Below, piece by piece: positions 14,864-22,664 of a stretch of DNA of 25,345 nt. This DNA comes from Nitrososphaerota archaeon (GTDB taxonomy: Archaea; Thermoproteota; Nitrososphaeria; Nitrososphaerales; Nitrosopumilaceae): the NCBI GenBank assembly GCA_016871975.1, contig VHBM01000009.1:1-25345 (forward strand), in the 5' to 3' direction. The notes beneath the pieces are model-generated. The model was given only the letters and a program-made list of their open reading frames with translations. It was not told where the DNA came from and made no database searches. The position numbers and the translations under genes were made by a program. How positions within the stretch are numbered: the first letter of the stretch is position 1; each line of letters starts with the position of its first letter.

Positions 14864-15121
14864 GTGCCAACTGCTTATGTTTTACTTAATTCTGATCTAG
14901 GTTCTGATGAGTCAATCATAGCTGAGGCCAAAAAAATCCTTGCGTCTGAAAAGAATATCCAGTTTGAGATTCAAGGGGTCTATGGTGTTTATGATATAGT
15001 GCTAAAGATAACAACAGATACAACAGATCACTTGCGTTCTATTATAACCAACAAGATTAGAAAGATAAACAAGGTCCAGTCCACGCTGACTATGATGGTT
15101 ATAGAGGAGCAAGAAAGATAG
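14864..15121 (+). CDS. Stand-alone Lrp/AsnC ligand-binding (RAM) domain protein
   Basis: An 85-residue protein with only the effector-binding half of Lrp/AsnC regulators. VLLNSDLGSDESIIAEAKKI (6-25) is the first strand-helix unit; QGVYGVYDIVLKITTDTTDH (37-56) matches the G-x-yD-l-v-v-t-d core; KIRKINKVQSTLTMMVIEE is the closing strand. There is no helix-turn-helix, so it cannot bind DNA alone. Stand-alone RAM proteins bind amino acids and can pair with full-length Lrp proteins. The start is GTG at 14864. It has its own promoter and is followed 70 bases later by the RecA-like protein gene. Confidence 0.88.
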   Translation: MPTAYVLLNSDLGSDESIIAEAKKILASEKNIQFEIQGVYGVYDIVLKITTDTTDHLRSIITNKIRKINKVQSTLTMMVIEEQER

Positions 15122-15191
15122 TTTTCATTATAAGAAAAAATTCTAGCATCAAAATCTGATTTTAAATTAATTATTATATCAGATACAGGCT

Positions 15192-15794
15192 ATGTCAGCG
15201 TTGACTAATTCAGAGAAAAAAAGTTCTGATGTAAAGACAATTCTTGAGCAAAACGTGTTGAATTCAGTCATGTGCTCTGATCCTTATGTAAAAACTGCTT
15301 TTTTTATCAAGCTAGTTGATTTGATGGATTTGCCAATAGTTTATCTTGATTTTGATTTGCTTTATAGTGGCTATCTTACAGCAAAGATTGTTCCAGAATG
15401 TGATAAATTACAAGTATTCCAGCCGACCAGAGACAACTGGAATGATCTGTTTAGAGATGTAATTGCAAGTATTTCTAAACAGAAATCACTTTTGATTTTT
15501 GATTCGCTAAATGGATTTTTCAGTCTGTTTTATAATAAAAAAGATGTTGGGATGTTTGTCAATTCCTGCATAATGTTGCTGTCTGCAACAGCAAAGCTAA
15601 CAGATTCTAGTGTAGTTGTTGCAAGCATGGCAAAAAAAGAAGATCAGGTATGGGTACTAGAAACGATAGGCAGACAGATTATTGATGCAAAAAATATGAC
15701 AAAGATGCAGCTTGAGTTGAAAAATTCAAAAATTAAGATTAGTAATTCTACAAATGTGGAATGTGTGATTCCTATTGATTTTGAGCTAAGATAA
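15192..15794 (+). CDS. RecA/KaiC-like protein lacking a P-loop
   Basis: A 200-residue protein with the strand pattern of the RecA/KaiC core. LPIVYLDFDLLYSGYLTAKI (47-66) looks like an early core strand, KSLLIFDSLNGFFSLF (about 97-112) resembles a Walker B strand with its following Ser-Leu-Asn, and SVVVASMAKKEDQVWVLETI resembles the next core strand. No GxxxxGK[ST] Walker A motif is present, so ATP hydrolysis is unlikely. The fold assignment is inferred from pattern; a search or structure prediction is needed. ATG at 15192 follows a TATA-like TTTAAATT at 15161-15168 at leaderless spacing. Confidence 0.7.
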   Translation: MSALTNSEKKSSDVKTILEQNVLNSVMCSDPYVKTAFFIKLVDLMDLPIVYLDFDLLYSGYLTAKIVPECDKLQVFQPTRDNWNDLFRDVIASISKQKSLLIFDSLNGFFSLFYNKKDVGMFVNSCIMLLSATAKLTDSSVVVASMAKKEDQVWVLETIGRQIIDAKNMTKMQLELKNSKIKISNSTNVECVIPIDFELR

Positions 15795-15861
15795 ACAGAT
15801 CAAAAATTAACAGTGTTATGAAATATTCTAACGCCGTTATAATTTGCATTTTTTAGGTAAG

Positions 15862-15869
15862 TTATATTA
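15862..15869 (+). promoter_or_regulatory. TATA box for the ferredoxin
   Basis: TTATATTA centred near 15865 predicts a start about four bases before the ATG at 15896. Confidence 0.55.
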
Positions 15870-15895
15870 AGATCCGACAATAAAATTGGTTTAGA

Positions 15896-16195
15896 ATGCC
15901 AGTAGCAATTTTACCAGACATTGGTGAACAGATGTGTATTGGTTGCGCATTATGCGTCGAGATCTGCACAACACTGGGACCAGATGTACTTAGAGTAAAG
16001 CCGGTTGAAGGCTGGAAAAGAGGTAAGGCATTTGTCTTTTATCCTGAAAGATGCATCTCCGATGGAGCATGCATTGGTGTTTGCCCAACAAAGGCAATCT
16101 TTTGGATGAGACCAATGGACTTTACCGTAGGTCAACCAGTACCACTCTACAAAAACTCCGTATTCGTTAAAGGCTGGACTGAACTAATCGATTAA
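15896..16195 (+). CDS. Two-cluster ferredoxin, second site CxxDxxCxxxCP
   Basis: A 99-residue electron carrier. The first cluster has the full set Cys14, Cys17, Cys20 and Cys24 (CIGCALCVEIC). In the second, CISDGACIGVCP, the ligands are Cys53, Cys59 and Cys63, and Asp56 replaces the usual second cysteine. Asp at this position is known from archaeal ferredoxins that carry a [3Fe-4S] or Asp-ligated [4Fe-4S] cluster. The Trp-rich tail (IFWMRPMDF and VKGWTELID) extends beyond a minimal ferredoxin. It is monocistronic by context and probably strongly expressed. The downstream T-rich stretch (about 16209-16224) may end transcription. Confidence 0.93.
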   Translation: MPVAILPDIGEQMCIGCALCVEICTTLGPDVLRVKPVEGWKRGKAFVFYPERCISDGACIGVCPTKAIFWMRPMDFTVGQPVPLYKNSVFVKGWTELID

Positions 16196-16217
16196 GTCCG
16201 GTCAGAAACTCTTTTTC

Positions 16218-18350
16218 TTATTTTATCTCTATAGGTTCTAGTATCTGCGCTGTTGGCATGATCTTTTGTATTGCCTCAGCCAGATCAGCTTGAGTTATCT
16301 TGATGTCTTTTACTGATATTACCTTTCCGCCAACATATCTTTTGAGTCCAATTATCGCAGCCCTGTTGCAAACTTCAGCAATCTCAGCGCCAGTAAAACC
16401 ATCTGTAAGCTCGACTAGTTTTGTAAAATCAACATCGCCTGCAAGTGGTTTTCTTTTTGTGTGTATTCTAAAGATGTGCTCACGGCTCTTTGCATCAGGC
16501 TTTGGAACCTCGATTATTCTATCAAATCTTCCAGGACGCAGTAATGCAGGATCAATAATGTCCAGTCTATTTGTTGCGCCAATTATCAATACATTATGAA
16601 GTTCTTCTAGTCCATCTATCTCTGTTAGTATTTGTGACACAACACTTTCTGTTGCATGTGAGTCGGAGCTTGTGCCACGTTTTGGAACAAGTGAGTCAAG
16701 CTCATCAAAAAATATTATGCATGGTGCAGCCTGTCTTGCCTTTCTAAATATTTCTCGCACCCCCTTTTCTGATTCACCAACCCACTTTGATAGGAGCTCA
16801 GGTCCTTTGATGCTGATAAAGTTTGATTCTGTCATTTTTGCAACAGCCTTTGCGATTAGTGTTTTTCCGGTGCCAGGCGGTCCATGTAATAGTATGCCTT
16901 TTGGTGATGCAACATCCAAATGATCAAAGGCCTCTTTGTGTTTTAGTGGCCACTCTATTGCTTGGTGTAGTTCTTCTTTGAGTGACTCTAGTCCACCAAT
17001 GTCATCCCATGTAATGTTTGGAACCTGGACTAGGACCTCGCGTAGTGCAGATGGCCTTACCTCTTTTAGCGCCTCCCTAAAGTCTTCTTTTGTTATTTTG
17101 ATTTTCTGCAAGATTTCTGAAGAAATTTTGTCTTGTTCCAGATCAATTTCCGGCAAGATTCTTCGCAAGGACCTCATTGCAGCCTCTTTTGCAAGAATTT
17201 CAAGGTCAGCTCCTACAAATCCATGTGTTATCTTTGAGATTTGCCCTAGGTCAACTTTGTCATCAATTGGCATTCCACGGGTATGGATGTTGAGAATTTC
17301 GTATCTTCCCTCCTCGTCAGGAATTCCTATCTCAATTTCGCGATCAAATCTACCAGGTCGGCGTAGTGCAGGATCGATAGAGTCTGGTCTGTTTGTTGCA
17401 GCAATTACTACAATCTTTCCACGACTTTTCATTCCATCCATGAGTGAAAGAAGTTGCGACACTACTCGTTTTTCAACTTCGCCAGTTACTTCGTCACGTT
17501 TTGGCGCAATTGAGTCGATTTCATCAATGAATATGATGCTTGGAGTGTTTTCTTCTGCCTGCTTGAATATCTCACGTAGTCTTTCTTCGCTTTCACCATA
17601 ATACTTGCTTATTATTTCAGGTCCACTAATTGTGGTAAAGTGTGCGTTTGTTTCACCTGCAACTGCTTTTGCCAGTAGTGTTTTGCCAGTTCCAGGTGAA
17701 CCATACAGTAAAACACCTTTTGGTGCTTCAATGCCAATTTTTTCAAATAGCTCAGGATGTCTCATTGGTAGCTCGATCATTTCACGAACCTTTTGTATCT
17801 CTTTTTTAAGACCACCTAGATCATCATAAGTAACTCGAGGAATCGAGGTTTCTACTGCTTTTGTCATAGAACCAAGCTTGAATTTAGTATCTGTTGTTAC
17901 GATAACTGCTTTTGATGGTTTTGTACCGGTAATGACTAGCTGTATCTTGCCACCAAGTGTGTTTACATTAATTGTATCGCCTGTTGTAAAGACATGTCCT
18001 TCATAATTTGCAAGCATATATTCACCAAGGCCTTCTATTGCAAGTTTTTCTGTCGGAGAAATGGTTATTTCATCGGCCTCGCTTGCATCAACTTTTTTTA
18101 TTGTAACTTTTTCACCTATACCGGCACCAATGTTGTGTCGTGTTGAACCATCTATTCTAATAATTCCTGTCCCATAGTCTTCTGTAGAGCCAGGCCATAG
18201 CTTTACATGGCTTTTTCTGTTGGCTATGATCTCTAAGATATCACCGCTTTGTAGGTTATTTTCTTCTACTATCTTTGGATCTATAATGGCAATTGCTTTT
18301 CCAACATGTCGTTGCGAGATTTCATCTATCTTTAGTGTAATTTCCTTCAT
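16218..18350 (-). CDS. cdc48: Cdc48/VCP-like AAA+ ATPase
   Basis: A double-ring unfoldase that extracts and unfolds proteins, often for the proteasome. The N-terminal substrate/adaptor domain covers about 1-170. D1 has Walker A GSPGTGKT (217-224, Lys223) and Walker B IIFIDE (Asp276-Glu277), with NRPDSIDPALRRPGRFD as the second region of homology. D2 has GPPGTGKT (490-497, Lys496), IIFFDE (Asp549-Glu550) and NRLDIIDPALLRPGRFD. Both ATPase sites look intact. At 710 residues it is a usual archaeal length. The C-terminus (LEPIEIK) has no HbYX proteasome-docking motif. The ATG is preceded by a GGTGAT Shine-Dalgarno, and the gene lies 24 bases after hsp20, so it is the second gene of an operon. Confidence 0.97.
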   Translation of the reverse strand: MKEITLKIDEISQRHVGKAIAIIDPKIVEENNLQSGDILEIIANRKSHVKLWPGSTEDYGTGIIRIDGSTRHNIGAGIGEKVTIKKVDASEADEITISPTEKLAIEGLGEYMLANYEGHVFTTGDTINVNTLGGKIQLVITGTKPSKAVIVTTDTKFKLGSMTKAVETSIPRVTYDDLGGLKKEIQKVREMIELPMRHPELFEKIGIEAPKGVLLYGSPGTGKTLLAKAVAGETNAHFTTISGPEIISKYYGESEERLREIFKQAEENTPSIIFIDEIDSIAPKRDEVTGEVEKRVVSQLLSLMDGMKSRGKIVVIAATNRPDSIDPALRRPGRFDREIEIGIPDEEGRYEILNIHTRGMPIDDKVDLGQISKITHGFVGADLEILAKEAAMRSLRRILPEIDLEQDKISSEILQKIKITKEDFREALKEVRPSALREVLVQVPNITWDDIGGLESLKEELHQAIEWPLKHKEAFDHLDVASPKGILLHGPPGTGKTLIAKAVAKMTESNFISIKGPELLSKWVGESEKGVREIFRKARQAAPCIIFFDELDSLVPKRGTSSDSHATESVVSQILTEIDGLEELHNVLIIGATNRLDIIDPALLRPGRFDRIIEVPKPDAKSREHIFRIHTKRKPLAGDVDFTKLVELTDGFTGAEIAEVCNRAAIIGLKRYVGGKVISVKDIKITQADLAEAIQKIMPTAQILEPIEIK

Positions 18351-18353
18351 CTA

Positions 18354-18359
18354 ATCACC
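18354..18359 (-). promoter_or_regulatory. Shine-Dalgarno GGTGAT before cdc48
   Basis: The minus strand reads GGTGAT three bases before the cdc48 ATG, complementary to the 3' end of 16S rRNA. It fits translation from an hsp20-cdc48 mRNA. Confidence 0.6.
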
Positions 18360-18374
18360 ATAAAAAAAGAAGGT

Positions 18375-18875
18375 TTATTCAACCTCCACAGTTTTTCCTT
18401 TTGGTTTTGGTTCCTCTTTTAGCTTGAAAACAAGCTCTAGTATTCCGTTTGTATAGTTGGCTTTAGCTGTGTTCTCATCAAATTTGGGCTTTATTGGCAC
18501 CTTTACATGGTATTTTTTCTCACCATGCTCGGCATCAATCTGTACTGTCTTGTCTTGTACCACAACTTTGATGTCATTTTTTTCAACGCCTGGCATCTCG
18601 GCTACTAGCTTGACTAGTTGTTCCTTTTCATCAACAAGTGTGTCAACTAGTGGTTCTCTTGTTTGTGATGTTGGAAGCCCAGGCTTGATGTTGCCATATT
18701 CTTTTACTATTGGCTTTCCATCTGGTCCTACAGTCATGGTATAACCATAATAAAACGGCCCAAATGTCTGGAGGTTGTCTATATTTTTGTCTTCAAAGAT
18801 CTCGTCTATATCCATAAAGGATCTTGACATTTTTTTGAAGATTCTGTCGAATTCGTCATCGAAGAACATTGTCAT
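18375..18875 (-). CDS. hsp20: Hsp20 small heat-shock protein
   Basis: An ATP-independent holdase of the alpha-crystallin family. The alpha-crystallin domain spans about 68-158: LVKLVAEMPGVEKNDIKVVV, then KTVQIDAEHGEKKYHVKVPI and the closing TAKANYTNGILELVFKL, which holds the conserved A-x-x-x-N-G-x-L signature. The N-terminal arm begins MFFDDEFDRIFKKMSRSF. The tail, KPKGKTVEVE, carries only a weak I/V-x-I/V-type motif (VEV). Starts are ambiguous: GTG at 18881, ATG at 18875 and ATG at 18869 are all in frame. The TATA box at 18906-18914 predicts transcription near 18884, so a short-leader or leaderless start at 18881 or 18875 is favoured. Confidence 0.95.
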   Translation of the reverse strand: MTMFFDDEFDRIFKKMSRSFMDIDEIFEDKNIDNLQTFGPFYYGYTMTVGPDGKPIVKEYGNIKPGLPTSQTREPLVDTLVDEKEQLVKLVAEMPGVEKNDIKVVVQDKTVQIDAEHGEKKYHVKVPIKPKFDENTAKANYTNGILELVFKLKEEPKPKGKTVEVE

Positions 18876-18881
18876 AATCAC

Positions 18882-18957
18882 TTACTATATGTAATGAATA
18901 TTACATTATATAAATATTATCGCTATTATTAATAAATATTACATAATGTTATTATAA
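18882..18957. promoter_or_regulatory. Divergent hsp20 / ACT-like promoter with inverted repeats
   Basis: A 76-base, very AT-rich gap. ATGTAAT-gaat-ATTACAT (18889-18906) is a perfect 7-base inverted repeat lying between the hsp20 TATA box (18906-18914) and its predicted start near 18884. A second, imperfect one, ATTACAT-a-ATGTTAT (18938-18952, 6 of 7), lies just upstream of the divergent GTG at 18958. AATATTACATTAT (18897-18909) and AATATTACATAAT (18935-18947) are also 12-of-13 direct repeats, 38 bases apart. A shared regulator binding site is inferred. Confidence 0.55.
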
Positions 18958-19641
18958 GTGACTATATATAATAATTTCATGCGCCTGGCAACCCAGTCTG
19001 TACCTGATGTAGTACGAGAGATCATCACAAGAAATCGCTCAATCTCTGACTGCATGAAGATGGATGTGATAAACTATACAGCCCTTGCAGTCAAGATACA
19101 GCCAGAAGTAGAAAGGCATCTTGGGAATCCGGTAAACCTAAACACCATAGTTGTTGCGATAAAAAGATACGCCGATTCTTTTGAGACAAAAGAGGATGTA
19201 AAAGAACAGTCTGTCCTAAAAAATGCAAGACTATCATTAACTGATGGAGTTTTAGATGTAAAATTTTCTTTAGATGAGTTTGGTGAGCAAGAGGCAATTA
19301 ACTTGATGAATAAGTTTTCAGAGTTAAAATCTGATTATGAGTTTTTTAGATTGGCAGATTCCTTTAGATTGCTAACTGAAGATCTAGTTGATGTAAGACA
19401 GTTAATTGAATCGTTTCCAGGAGGTAAAAATTTCTCTAGTACTGGTTTGGCAAAAATAAAGATACGAATGCCACAGGATCAAAACCGATCCGATGCAGTA
19501 TCTTATGTTGCCGAGATTTTACATACTAATGGCATTGAGTTAATTAATGCGTACTTTAGTCAAGATGACATAGTTGTCGTACTAAATGAAAAGGATGCAT
19601 CAAGAGCATATGAATTGTTAAGAGCAGAAATATCAAGATAA
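18958..19641 (+). CDS. Protein with C-terminal ACT-like domain, divergent from hsp20
   Basis: A 227-residue soluble protein. Its C-terminal part (about 160-225; LAKIKIRMPQDQNRSDAVSY, then GIELINAYFSQDDIVVVLNE and a final helix) has the beta-alpha-beta order of an ACT domain, with a ligand-loop-like segment in between. The N-terminal 70 residues (SVPDVVREIITRNRSISDCM and onward to NLNTIVVAIKRYAD) are helical and could be a winged helix, but no definite motif is visible. A regulatory, amino acid-sensing role is inferred. The start is GTG at 18958 or the in-frame ATG at 18979 (MRLATQSVPDVV). Confidence 0.8.
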   Translation: MTIYNNFMRLATQSVPDVVREIITRNRSISDCMKMDVINYTALAVKIQPEVERHLGNPVNLNTIVVAIKRYADSFETKEDVKEQSVLKNARLSLTDGVLDVKFSLDEFGEQEAINLMNKFSELKSDYEFFRLADSFRLLTEDLVDVRQLIESFPGGKNFSSTGLAKIKIRMPQDQNRSDAVSYVAEILHTNGIELINAYFSQDDIVVVLNEKDASRAYELLRAEISR

Positions 19642-19696
19642 AAATTGCCAAATGGAAATGATTTTTGTTTACTAGCTCCATGATCTAACAACTAAG

Positions 19697-19703
19697 TTAT
19701 ATT
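19697..19703 (+). promoter_or_regulatory. TATA box for ndh-2
   Basis: TTATATT centred at 19700 is exactly 26 nt before the A of the ATG at 19726, a textbook leaderless arrangement. Confidence 0.65.
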
Positions 19704-19725
19704 CATTGACTAGTTAGGGCCACAT

Positions 19726-21069
19726 ATGGTAAAAACCAAAAAGCGGATTGTTGTTTTGGGGGGTGGCTTTGCTGGTCTAGAATGCACTAGAAAACTAGAA
19801 TCTTATTTTCTAAGAGACCTTGATGTAGAGATTATTCTAGTTAATGAAGATAATTTTCTTCTCTTTACTCCCATGCTACCACAGGTTGCATCAGGAATGA
19901 TTGAAACAAGACATATCATAATGCCGATTCGAGCTATGATAGAAAAAACAATTTTTTATGAAGATAGAGTAAAAAACATAGATCCATTTGGCAAGATTGT
20001 AACATTAAGTGGTACAGCTGAAAAAAGAGGAATTTCATTACATTATGATTATCTTGTTATAGCTTTGGGTAGTCAGACAAATTTTTTTGGTATGGCAAGT
20101 ATCGAGCAACATGCCTACACTATGAAGACCCTCAATGATGCTATGATCTTAAGAAACAGAATAATCGATATGCTAGAGCAGGCAGAAAATCAAACAAACC
20201 CGATTCTGAAAAAAAGTCTTTTAACATTTATTGTGGTAGGAGCTGGCTTTGCAGGAATTGAGACTGCAGGTGAGCTGATTGATTTTGTTTTAGATGCGCG
20301 AAAATATTATCCGCATATAAGTAAACAAGATATTCATGTAATAATACTAGAAGCTCTTCCAAGTATTTTGCCTGGTTTTAGTGAGAAACTTGTAAAGTTT
20401 GCACATCAAAAATTAATTCAACGAGGAATAGATATCAGAATTAATACTGCAGTTACTAGTTTCGATGGTACAGAAGTTCTCATAAAATCACTACAAGATA
20501 ATGAAAACAAAAACATAGAAGCAATCCAAACAAAGACAGTCATCTGGACTGCCGGTGTTACACCTGTTGATACAATAAAAAATTCGATTTTCAAAACTGA
20601 GAAAGGAAAAATTGCTGTTAACGAATTTTTAGAAATTCCAGATTTTCCAAATGTTTTTGCAATTGGAGATTGTTGTCAGACAATAGACCCAATTACAAAA
20701 AATCCATATGCTCCAACAGCTCAGCTAGCTGAGGCGCATGCAAAGATTGCTGCACATAATCTATATGCGTTGATTAGAAATAAACAAAAAAAGAGTTTTG
20801 AGTATAGAACAAAAGGACAGATGGCAATAATTGGAAAACGTTCTGGGATTGCATCTGTTTTTGGGATTAATGTCCATGGTTTTCTGGCATGGTGGCTCTG
20901 GAGAAGTGTTTATCTGTCAAAAATATCAAGACTAGAAAAAAGAGTGCGAGTCTTACTTGATTGGACGATTGACTTATTTTTTGACAGAGACATTTCACGA
21001 TTAAGATATCTCAAACGTGAGAGTTCAAAAGAATACAAGGAACTTGATGAGGTTGATGACGTTTGGTAA
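19726..21069 (+). CDS. ndh: Type II NADH dehydrogenase (NDH-2-like flavoprotein)
   Basis: A 447-residue FAD enzyme that passes electrons from NAD(P)H to quinone without pumping protons. The FAD-binding loop GGGFAG is at 12-17, NADH-binding GAGFAG at 172-177, and the second FAD contact FAIGDC at 311-316. TAQLAEAHAKIAAHN (331-345) is at the quinone-site position of NDH-2. The C-terminal part (GFLAWWLWRSVYLSKISRLE and following helices) is amphipathic and should anchor the protein to the membrane face. It could also be a related sulfide:quinone oxidoreductase-type enzyme, but FAIGD plus this tail favour NDH-2. It is leaderless and monocistronic. Confidence 0.9.
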   Translation: MVKTKKRIVVLGGGFAGLECTRKLESYFLRDLDVEIILVNEDNFLLFTPMLPQVASGMIETRHIIMPIRAMIEKTIFYEDRVKNIDPFGKIVTLSGTAEKRGISLHYDYLVIALGSQTNFFGMASIEQHAYTMKTLNDAMILRNRIIDMLEQAENQTNPILKKSLLTFIVVGAGFAGIETAGELIDFVLDARKYYPHISKQDIHVIILEALPSILPGFSEKLVKFAHQKLIQRGIDIRINTAVTSFDGTEVLIKSLQDNENKNIEAIQTKTVIWTAGVTPVDTIKNSIFKTEKGKIAVNEFLEIPDFPNVFAIGDCCQTIDPITKNPYAPTAQLAEAHAKIAAHNLYALIRNKQKKSFEYRTKGQMAIIGKRSGIASVFGINVHGFLAWWLWRSVYLSKISRLEKRVRVLLDWTIDLFFDRDISRLRYLKRESSKEYKELDEVDDVW

Positions 21070-21070
21070 A

Positions 21071-22606
21071 TTATTTCTTAAATCTATAGAACAATACCAA
21101 TGGTGCTACAAAATACATTCCAATATTCAATAGAATAATGCCAATACCGAATCCTAGTATCTCTGCTTCTGAATCAATCTCAACATATTGCAGTAGTGAT
21201 ATTGTGGATAGTAATGGGGTTATGGCAATCTTTACCGTTTCCTTGAATATCGGATTTTGTCGCTCAAGGTCAGCTATTGTAGGAGAAAATGAATAGTAGA
21301 TAGAGTTGAAGGATGTCATAAATACAGTTCCAGAGTTTGTTTGAAATACTATATTGTCACGAATCTCTCTTAGTAGTTGAATTTGAGGCGCAAGCTCTGT
21401 CCCAAAAGCTGCTGTGGCAATAAGACATCCACCTCCATTATCTTCTGATTTTGGTGTTGTTTGTAAGCTAGTCTCATTTTGTAGTATGGTAAATGAGTTT
21501 ACTGATTCTTCAAAAAGAGGAAGAATAGAATCAAAATTTTCTTCACTGTTTGCATATCCTATGGTATAGAATTTGTCAGGTCCTGAGACGATAACTGATC
21601 TTAATTTCATCTTTACAATGTTGCTTGCGTCATTTGCAAATGCTTGTATGACATTGATTTCATACGCATTTTTTTCATTAACCAGCGTTTTATCTTCACT
21701 TAAGATCACAAGTTCGCCTAATTCTATTGATTTTTGAAGCGAGTTCTTTACTTCGGTGATATAGTCATCAAGGGATTTGCCATTTTTTTCATTTACAGAT
21801 ATGTAAATTGCAGGAGGAATACCATTTACTTTTGGACCAACTGCTGCTACATCAGGGATTGTAGGCTGTGTCTTTTGAGGTTGTTGTAGTATCCAACCTT
21901 CTGGTGCTGTAAATGAAAATCCCAGTTTTTTATTCAGATATTGAGCGCCAGAAATTTCGCCAGTGGGTTTTTCCATTCTTTCTGGATTACCTAGTTCAAG
22001 CAGATCTGGTATCTGTGATCTACTAACAACTTCACTTTTGAGTATCTCGCCTTCTCCCCACTGAAATGCTATTCCATTTGGCGCAGTTTCAAGTGATATT
22101 ATTTTATCAAGTGTTTCATAGCTTTCCTGAGTAACAAGACGACCAAACGCTGTGTATTTTCCATCAAGATGTGGTGAGTCTTTATGTACGATGAAAAATT
22201 GTGAACTTGCACTGTTTGGGTCGTCTGGTTCGCGTGCCATTGAGACAATACCTCGTTTGTGTTTTATGTCATTAAATTCGGCTAGAATTGTATATCCTGC
22301 TGTACCTGTTCCCCACTGTAAGGTATGTTCATAGGCGCCAGGTTTTGTTAAGGGGTCACCACCCTGTATCATAAAATCTTTGATGATTCTATGAAAGATT
22401 GTTCTATCATAGAATTTGCTTTCTGCCAGTTTTAAAAAATTTTCAACTGTTTTTGGAGCATCTTCTGAGAACAGTTCAATTACTAGCTTGCCAGAAGGGG
22501 TATGAAAGATGACTAGTTTATCTTCCTCCGAAAATGTTTGGAGTGGAATGAACAGTAGTGAGAAGATAATAATTAGTTTTAAGTACATTTGCAAGTTTCG
22601 ATTCAT
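21071..22606 (-). CDS. Exported cyclophilin / PsbP-like / CFI-box fusion
   Basis: Four parts are visible in 511 residues. A signal peptide covers 1-26. A cyclophilin domain, about 30-195, has FHRIIKDFMIQGGDP with catalytic Arg73 and NSASSQFFIV. A PsbP/Mog1-like domain, about 222-375, starts YLNKKLGFSFTAPEGWILQQ and contains an IYISVNEKNGKSLDDYI segment. A CFI-box C-terminal module starts at GGGCLIATAAFGTELAPQIQ (391-410) with LLREIRDN, followed by a membrane helix at about 484-507 and a basic end. It is probably a foldase tethered outside the membrane. It starts at ATG 22606 and ends one base from the ndh stop. Confidence 0.93.
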   Translation of the reverse strand: MNRNLQMYLKLIIIFSLLFIPLQTFSEEDKLVIFHTPSGKLVIELFSEDAPKTVENFLKLAESKFYDRTIFHRIIKDFMIQGGDPLTKPGAYEHTLQWGTGTAGYTILAEFNDIKHKRGIVSMAREPDDPNSASSQFFIVHKDSPHLDGKYTAFGRLVTQESYETLDKIISLETAPNGIAFQWGEGEILKSEVVSRSQIPDLLELGNPERMEKPTGEISGAQYLNKKLGFSFTAPEGWILQQPQKTQPTIPDVAAVGPKVNGIPPAIYISVNEKNGKSLDDYITEVKNSLQKSIELGELVILSEDKTLVNEKNAYEINVIQAFANDASNIVKMKLRSVIVSGPDKFYTIGYANSEENFDSILPLFEESVNSFTILQNETSLQTTPKSEDNGGGCLIATAAFGTELAPQIQLLREIRDNIVFQTNSGTVFMTSFNSIYYSFSPTIADLERQNPIFKETVKIAITPLLSTISLLQYVEIDSEAEILGFGIGIILLNIGMYFVAPLVLFYRFKK

Positions 22607-22664
22607 ACCTCAAATAAAAGTTATGTAAACATTGGTTTTTAACGAGTGTGCATGATTTGTCATC

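Noticed and set aside
16936..17601. 221-codon open frame on the plus strand inside cdc48
   Set aside because: It lies wholly antisense to the ATPase core of cdc48, has a Ser-rich composition typical of a reverse-frame shadow, and shows no family motif or promoter.
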